Below are positions 58,652-64,000 of a DNA stretch of 64,000 nt, piece by piece (position 1 is the first letter of the stretch; each line of letters begins with the position of its first letter). Source of the stretch: Candidatus Oscillibacter excrementigallinarum (GTDB taxonomy: Bacteria > Bacillota > Clostridia > Oscillospirales > Oscillospiraceae); contig DWZJ01000022.1 in the NCBI GenBank assembly GCA_019118245.1, positions 1-64,000 on the forward strand, written 5' to 3'. The notes under the pieces are model-generated. The model saw nothing but the letters and a program-made list of their open reading frames with translations, was not told the origin of the DNA and made no database searches. The position numbers and the translations under genes are program-made.

Positions 58652-60258
58652 ACTCCTTTTTGGATGGATTGACAGAGTTGTTCAGCGCACCGCATCCCGT
58701 CCGCGGCGGCGGAGAGGATGCCTCCGGCGTAGCCCGCGCCCTCGCCGCAGGGGTACAGTCCCCGGAGGGAGGACTGGTACGTCCCGTCCCGGGGGATGCG
58801 CACCGGGGAGGAGGAGCGGCTCTCCACCGCCGTCAGCACCGCGTCCGGGTCATCATAGCCCCGGAGCTTCTGCCCCAGGAGGGGGAGCGCCCCCGCGATG
58901 GTGTCCGCCACGAAATCCGGCAGGCACAGGCGCAGGTCCGTCCAGGTGACGCCGGGGCGGTAGCTGGGCGTCACCCGGCCGGGGCCTGTGGAGGGCCTGC
59001 CCGCCAGAAAGTCCCCCACCCGCTGGGCCGGGGCCTGGTAGCCGCCCCCGCCCAAGTCATAGGCTGCGGCTTCCAGCCTCCGCTGGAAAGCGATGCCCGC
59101 CAGCACGTCCCGGCCGCCGCCGTAGTCCTCCGGCGTCACGTTCACCAGCAGGCCGCCGTTGATGTTCTCCTGGTCCCGGGCAAATTCGCTCATGCCGTTG
59201 GTGACCACCCGGTCTTTCTCCGACGCGGCGGCCACCACCTGCCCGCCGGGGCAGACGCAGAAGGAGTAGGCCGCCCGCCCATTGGGGAGATGGCAGGAGA
59301 GCTTGTAGGTGGAGGCGGGGAGCCCCGGATGTCCGGCGTACTGCCGGTACTGGGCGGCGTCGCAGTCCGCCTGCCGGTGCTCGATCCGCACGCCCACGGC
59401 GAAGGGCTTGGCCTCCATGGCCACGCCCCGGGCGTGGAGCATAGCAAAGGTGTCCCGGGCGGAGTGGCCGGGGCACAGCACCAGCTGGGAGCAGGGGAGC
59501 GTGTAAGGCCCCTCCGGCCCCTCCACGGTGATGCCGGCCAGGGCGCCGTCCCGGATGTCCAGGTCCGCCAGGCGGCTCTCGAACCGGATGTCCGCGCCCA
59601 GAGTCAGCAGTTTTTTCCGAAGCTCCACCAGGGCGATGTGGAGATAGTCCGTGCCCACGTGGGGCTTGGCGTCGATGAGAATATCCTCTGGCGCGCCGCA
59701 GGAGACCAGCGTCTCCAGGATGAAGCGGTGGCGGGGGTCCCTGGTGCCGGTGTTCAGCTTGCCGTCGGAGAAGGCGCCGGCGCCGCCCTCGCCAAACTGG
59801 ACGTTGGAGGTCAGATCCAGCTCCCCGGTGGCCCAGAACCGCTCCACGTCCGCCTTCCGCCGCTCCACCGGGCGGCCCCGCTCCAGCAGGATGGGCCGCA
59901 GGCCCGCCCGGGCCAGCACCAGGGCGGCAAAGAGACCGGCGGGCCCGGCACCCACCACCACGGGAGGCGTCTCCGTCACCGGCAGGGGAGACGGCGGGAC
60001 ATAGGCGGGCGCCGGCTGGGCCCGGCTGATCTTCCGGCTGCGGCAGCGGCGGAGGACGGCGGCCTCCTCCTTCAGGGAGACCTCCACCGTATAGACCAGG
60101 CGGACCTCCTCCCGGGCGTCCACGCTGCGGCGGAGCAAGCGCAGGGAGAGAATGTCCTTCTCCCGCACCCGGAGCAGGCGAGCGGCCTCGGCGGCCAGCT
60201 CAGCCATGCCTGCCTCCGGCGGGAGCTTGATGGAATCGATTCTTAACACCTTGTTCAA
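58648..60258 (-). CDS. NAD(P)/FAD-dependent oxidoreductase
   Basis: PPVVVGAGPAGLFAALVLARAGLRPILLERG; LYPCGEGAGYAGGILSAAADGMRCAE. Confidence 0.93.
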   Translation of the reverse strand: MNKVLRIDSIKLPPEAGMAELAAEAARLLRVREKDILSLRLLRRSVDAREEVRLVYTVEVSLKEEAAVLRRCRSRKISRAQPAPAYVPPSPLPVTETPPVVVGAGPAGLFAALVLARAGLRPILLERGRPVERRKADVERFWATGELDLTSNVQFGEGGAGAFSDGKLNTGTRDPRHRFILETLVSCGAPEDILIDAKPHVGTDYLHIALVELRKKLLTLGADIRFESRLADLDIRDGALAGITVEGPEGPYTLPCSQLVLCPGHSARDTFAMLHARGVAMEAKPFAVGVRIEHRQADCDAAQYRQYAGHPGLPASTYKLSCHLPNGRAAYSFCVCPGGQVVAAASEKDRVVTNGMSEFARDQENINGGLLVNVTPEDYGGGRDVLAGIAFQRRLEAAAYDLGGGGYQAPAQRVGDFLAGRPSTGPGRVTPSYRPGVTWTDLRLCLPDFVADTIAGALPLLGQKLRGYDDPDAVLTAVESRSSSPVRIPRDGTYQSSLRGLYPCGEGAGYAGGILSAAADGMRCAEQLCQSIQKGV

Positions 60259-60467
60259 AGTTCCTTTCAGATGCGTTTAAGATAAGAATACTATACTTCA
60301 GGCAAAGGTTCAAGGAAGAGACCTTGAAAAGATCTCTGAATTTCGCCAAGGTGCATCTGGAGAAATTCAAAAAACATGGAAACAAAATTCACACTTTCGA
60401 CACGATCCCATGTTATCATCTGTTCTAAACGATGGATGAACGGGATACATAATAGGAGGAATCGATT

Positions 60468-61838
60468 ATGTATAACGATGAACACAACCTGTACCATTAC
60501 ACCTACCGGAAGGACGGCAGCGAGACGGACGCACACTCCGCCCCGCAGGGTGAGCCGCTGCAACCCCAATCCAGCGGGCCCCAGCAGCCCGTGCAGGAGA
60601 TGAAGCCTGTGAAGAAGAATCGCATCGGACTGAAGGTAACGGCCCTGGCGCTGTGCTGTGCCCTGCTGGGCGGCGCCGTGGGCGGCGGAGTCGCCTGGGG
60701 CGTGAGCAACAGCTCCGGCGGGACGTCGGTCAATGTCAGCGGCCGCACCGTCAGCCAGGTGTCCCTGAAGACCGTGGATGGCAAGACGGAGATGAGCGAC
60801 GCGGAGGTCTATGCGGCCAACGTCAACAGTGTGGTCTCCATCAACGTCACCGGCACCAGCGGCTACAACTTCTTCGGCCAGCCGGTGCAGTCGGCCTCCT
60901 CCGGATCCGGATTCGTGCTGACCAGCGACGGCTACATCGTCACCAACTACCACGTGGTGGAGAACGCGGAGACGGTAAAGGTCACCATGTACAACGGCGA
61001 CGAGTATGACGCACAGTACGTGGGCGGCGATGAGGACTACGACATCGCCGTCATCAAGATCGAGGCCACGGACCTGCCCGCCGTCACCCTGGGCAACAGC
61101 GAGAATCTGAACGTGGGCGACCATGTGCTGGCCATCGGCAACCCCCTGGGCGATCTGACGTTTTCCATGAGCGGCGGCATGGTCTCCAGCGTGAACCGCA
61201 CCATCAATGTGGACGGCACTCCCTTCAACATGATCCAGACCGATACCTCCATCAACCCCGGCAACTCCGGCGGCCCGCTGCTGAACAGCTACGGCGAAGT
61301 GGTGGGCATCGTGTCCGCCAAGTACTCCAGCTACGGTACCTCCGGCGAAAGCGTGGAGGGCTTGGGCTTCGCCATCCCCATCAATGACGTGATCAGCATG
61401 ATCCAGGATATCATGACCAACGGCTATGTGAGCAACAAGGCCTATCTGGGCGCCACCATCGGCACCCTGACCTCCAGCATGGCCCAGCAGTACCGCTATG
61501 ACATCAGCCAGGGCGCCTTCGTCTATTCTGTGGAGGACGGCAGCCCGGCGGCCCAGGCGGGGTTGCAGCTGGGTGACGTGATCACCGCCATCGACGGCAC
61601 GGAGATCGCCTCCCTGGACGATCTGACCGCCGCCAAGAAGTCCTATTCCGCCGGCGATACCTCCACGCTGACCGTCTATCGCCAGGGTGAGACCGTCACG
61701 CTGGAGTTGACCTGGGGCACGGCGCCCGCTGAGACCACCCAGACCGATGCACAGCAGGATACGCAGAGCAGCGGCGGCCAGAACGGCGGCAACGGATACA
61801 CCAACCCCTACGATCTCTTTGAGTACTTCTTCGGCTGA
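60468..61838 (+). CDS. htrA: HtrA/DegP-like trypsin-type serine protease with PDZ domain
   Basis: N-terminal TM; catalytic motifs NYHVVE, DYDIAVIKI, NPGNSGGPLL; PDZ SPAAQAGLQLGDVITAIDGTEI. Confidence 0.95.
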   Translation: MYNDEHNLYHYTYRKDGSETDAHSAPQGEPLQPQSSGPQQPVQEMKPVKKNRIGLKVTALALCCALLGGAVGGGVAWGVSNSSGGTSVNVSGRTVSQVSLKTVDGKTEMSDAEVYAANVNSVVSINVTGTSGYNFFGQPVQSASSGSGFVLTSDGYIVTNYHVVENAETVKVTMYNGDEYDAQYVGGDEDYDIAVIKIEATDLPAVTLGNSENLNVGDHVLAIGNPLGDLTFSMSGGMVSSVNRTINVDGTPFNMIQTDTSINPGNSGGPLLNSYGEVVGIVSAKYSSYGTSGESVEGLGFAIPINDVISMIQDIMTNGYVSNKAYLGATIGTLTSSMAQQYRYDISQGAFVYSVEDGSPAAQAGLQLGDVITAIDGTEIASLDDLTAAKKSYSAGDTSTLTVYRQGETVTLELTWGTAPAETTQTDAQQDTQSSGGQNGGNGYTNPYDLFEYFFG

Positions 61839-61962
61839 GACCCTGCCTGAACAGGGCTCCGAGAACTCCTTCACAGCCCGGGGACGGCTCTGCGGCAGAC
61901 GCTGCGGGAAGACAACAGCCGTCGGATGCGGCGGGCAGTGGAGTTTCAGCATATACGGCAAA

Positions 61963-61991
61963 GGCGCACCGCGGTCAGCGGTGCGCCTTTT
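61963..61991 (+). terminator. intrinsic terminator downstream of htrA
   Basis: GGCGCACCGC-GGTCA-GCGGTGCGCC-TTTTC. Confidence 0.85.
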
Positions 61992-62040
61992 CAGCACAGA
62001 AGCGGCATCCATTCGATTGGATGCCGCTTCTGTGCTGAAA
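61989..62040. terminator. long perfect hairpin between convergent genes
   Basis: TTTCAGCACAGAAGCGGCATCCA-TTCGAT-TGGATGCCGCTTCTGTGCTGAAA (23-bp perfect stem). Confidence 0.75.
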
Positions 62041-62066
62041 TAAAAATGAAGGGAGAGATGGAATAC

Positions 62067-62192
62067 TTATTTGGTGGAGGACTCCTCCTGATGATCTTTC
62101 TGCTTCTCCTTGCGGGCCTTGATGGAACTGTTGATGCAGCCCAGGGCCAGGACAACGATGATCGCAAGCATGACATAGCCGCCGGTTTCCAT
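62067..62192 (-). CDS. 41-aa single-TM small protein
   Basis: METGGYVMLAIIVVLALGCINSSIKARKEKQKDHQEESSTK; AAGGAGGT Shine-Dalgarno upstream on minus strand; below ORF-track length cutoff. Confidence 0.7.
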   Translation of the reverse strand: METGGYVMLAIIVVLALGCINSSIKARKEKQKDHQEESSTK

Positions 62193-62329
62193 GGATCTGA
62201 GACCTCCTTTTTTATAAAGCATAATAAATTTATGAGTTGTTAATAAAGAAGATTGATTATTAACGACTTCTTAGCGATATCTTAACGATATCTTAACGCC
62301 AACTGGCAAAAAAAGCAAGCCCATTCGGA

Positions 62330-62363
62330 AAAAAGAGAGGGAAAAAATTCCCCCTCTTTTTTG
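62330..62363 (-). terminator. intrinsic terminator of Crp/Fnr gene
   Basis: A-rich/T-rich hairpin AAAAAAGAGAGGGaaaaaattCCCCCTCTTTTTT just after the stop. Confidence 0.75.
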
Positions 62364-62373
62364 GTGAAAAGGC

Positions 62374-63024
62374 TCAATCCAGGAAGTAGCCCAGAAAATC
62401 AAAGACCTCCATCAGGCGCTGTTCGTCCAGGATCTCGATCCTGCGGTACGACTGGCGGAGGATGCCTGCCTCCCGAAACTGCTTGAGGATCCGGGTGACG
62501 GAGACCCGGCTCATGCTGGTGATGGCGGCGATCTGCTCATGGGTGTACGGAATGGAGGGACCGGAGCTGGCGCAGCAGATATGCAGGAAATAGGCCACCC
62601 GTTTGTCATCCTCCAGGAAGCGGGAGCAGCAGATGTAGTCAGAGAGCAGGGTGATTCGCCGCACGAAATGGGCCATCAGGTCTTGGGGCGGAAAGCCATA
62701 TTCCTGCCAGTGGGACCAGAACCGGTCCGCAGACAGCAGATATACTTCCGCCGGGGAGATGGCGGCCACGCTCACCATCACCTTCGGATGGTCGATTAGG
62801 GCGTTGCTGCCGAACAGTTCACCGGGGCCCAGATAGAACAGGGAGATCTCATCGCCGCCGGGCCCCAGGCAGAAGGTGCGCAGTTGCCCCTTTACCAGAA
62901 AGCCAGCCTGGGTGGACGGGGCGCCTTTCTCTTGCAGGACCTCTCCGGTATGATATTGACGCTTGACGCCATACTTCAAAAAAATCTCACGGGCATGAGG
63001 GCTGAGCTGAATGTCATCCGGCAT
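62374..63024 (-). CDS. Crp/Fnr family transcriptional regulator
   Basis: cNMP-binding fold plus HTH YTHEQIAAITSMSRVSVTRILKQFREAGIL; start MPDDIQLSPHAREIF preferred over the ORF start at 63108. Confidence 0.93.
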   Translation of the reverse strand: MPDDIQLSPHAREIFLKYGVKRQYHTGEVLQEKGAPSTQAGFLVKGQLRTFCLGPGGDEISLFYLGPGELFGSNALIDHPKVMVSVAAISPAEVYLLSADRFWSHWQEYGFPPQDLMAHFVRRITLLSDYICCSRFLEDDKRVAYFLHICCASSGPSIPYTHEQIAAITSMSRVSVTRILKQFREAGILRQSYRRIEILDEQRLMEVFDFLGYFLD

Positions 63025-63106
63025 AAATCCAAGACGCTCCTCTCCCAATAGAAGAATCAATATCCACAAAAATACTAGCAGATTTTCTCCCAATCCGCAA
63101 GAGAAC

Positions 63107-63138
63107 ATTGTAACAGCTGATACAATTTAGCAGCTAAA
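63107..63138. promoter_or_regulatory. two adjacent palindromes in divergent promoter region, putative Crp/Fnr-family operators
   Basis: ATTGTAACAGCTGATACAAT (63107-63126, 9/10 symmetric) and TTTAGCAGCTAAA (63126-63138, perfect). Confidence 0.5.
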
Positions 63139-63224
63139 ACTTCTTTTACAATAATTAGTGAAGACAAGGGGGCATCACCCTGTCCATCATTTCAAATTGC
63201 ATCAATCAAAAGGAGGATCTATCC

Positions 63225-64000
63225 ATGAAGGACACCATGTGTGGTCTCGTCAAGGAAGAGAACGGCCCAAGCGGTCTGGTCTATCATACCGACCTGCCGA
63301 TTCCCCAGATCAACGACGACGAAGTGCTGATCAAGGTCCACTGCACCGCCATCTGCGGCACGGACCTGCACATCATCGAGTGGGACGACTGGTCTCAGAA
63401 GCGGATCAAGGCTCCGGTCACCCTGGGCCATGAGACGGCCGGTGAGATCGTGGCCGTCGGCAAGAATGTCACCGAGCGCAAGGTGGGCGACCGGGTGTCC
63501 TGTGAGTCTCACGTCCCCTGCGGCGAGTGCTATTTCTGCAAGAACGGGATGCCACACATCTGCAAGAACGTGAAGCTGTTCGGCTGCACCCAGAACGGCG
63601 CTTTCGCCGAATACGCCAAGATCCGCTGGGACTGCACCTTCCTGCTGGAAGATGACGTCACCGACGAGGCGGCCTGTATGTTCGAGCCCATGGGCGCCGG
63701 CGTCCACGGCGTGGAGGCCGCGGAGGTCAACGGCAAGACCGTGCTGATTAGCGGCTGCGGTCCCATCGGCCTGACGGCCATCGCCGCCAGCAAGACCTTC
63801 GGTGCCACAAAGGTCATCGCCTGCGATCTGATCGATGAAAAACTGGAGGTCGCCAAGAAGATGGGCGCCGATGTGGTTCTTAACAGCGGCAAGTGTGATC
63901 TGCCGGCAGAGGTCAAGGCTCTGACCGACGGCGTGGGCGTGGATGCCGCCATCGACATCACCGGCGCGGAACCCGCCCTCAACAGCGCCCTGAAATGTCT
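63225..64000 (+). CDS. zinc-dependent alcohol dehydrogenase, L-threonine 3-dehydrogenase-like (truncated by window end)
   Basis: CTAICGTDLHIIEWDDWSQKRIKAPVTLGHETAGEIVAVG; CGECYFCKNGMPHICKNVKLFG; SGCGPIGLTAIAASKTFGA; open at 64000. Confidence 0.9.
   Translation, partial: MKDTMCGLVKEENGPSGLVYHTDLPIPQINDDEVLIKVHCTAICGTDLHIIEWDDWSQKRIKAPVTLGHETAGEIVAVGKNVTERKVGDRVSCESHVPCGECYFCKNGMPHICKNVKLFGCTQNGAFAEYAKIRWDCTFLLEDDVTDEAACMFEPMGAGVHGVEAAEVNGKTVLISGCGPIGLTAIAASKTFGATKVIACDLIDEKLEVAKKMGADVVLNSGKCDLPAEVKALTDGVGVDAAIDITGAEPALNSALKC

Overview
The window is about 64 kb of high-GC Firmicutes-type chromosome; gene content and codon style suggest a Clostridia/Oscillospiraceae-like gut anaerobe (inference). 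It is mostly housekeeping and conserved accessory genes. I saw no transposase, phage, plasmid or CRISPR signal. Recognisable blocks: a glycolipid-type glycosyltransferase/TVP38/glycosyltransferase operon; pyruvate kinase; pseudouridine catabolism (psuG, HTH-psuK); asnS; tandem MgtC/SapB proteins; a tandem glycine riboswitch before an alanine/glycine:cation symporter; yerC, a methyltransferase and hslO followed by five tRNAs (Val, Asp, Phe, Gly, Cys); a 1474-aa BcrAD/DUF2229 fusion; a MoxR/DUF58 operon; pstSCAB-phoU-HD-phoB-phoR; an ABC-F protein; rlmA/MATE; cysteine desulfurase; mtaB/yfbR; two sigma-70/DUF4179 pairs flanking recG; thyA/folA; htrA; and a Crp/Fnr regulator divergent from a threonine-dehydrogenase-like gene cut by the window end. 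The most interesting signal is non-coding. The ABC-F gene is preceded by a near-consensus promoter, a 3-codon uORF with a Shine-Dalgarno, a GNRA hairpin, and a 13-bp intrinsic terminator ending about 25 nt before the start codon, with a visible competing antiterminator pairing. This looks like an antibiotic-responsive attenuator. Other leads are a secreted PTP-LysM fusion next to the pst operon, MITE-like repeats, an unlisted 41-aa membrane protein, and palindromic operators. Nearly all long opposite-strand ORFs in the supplied track are shadow ORFs of high-GC genes.
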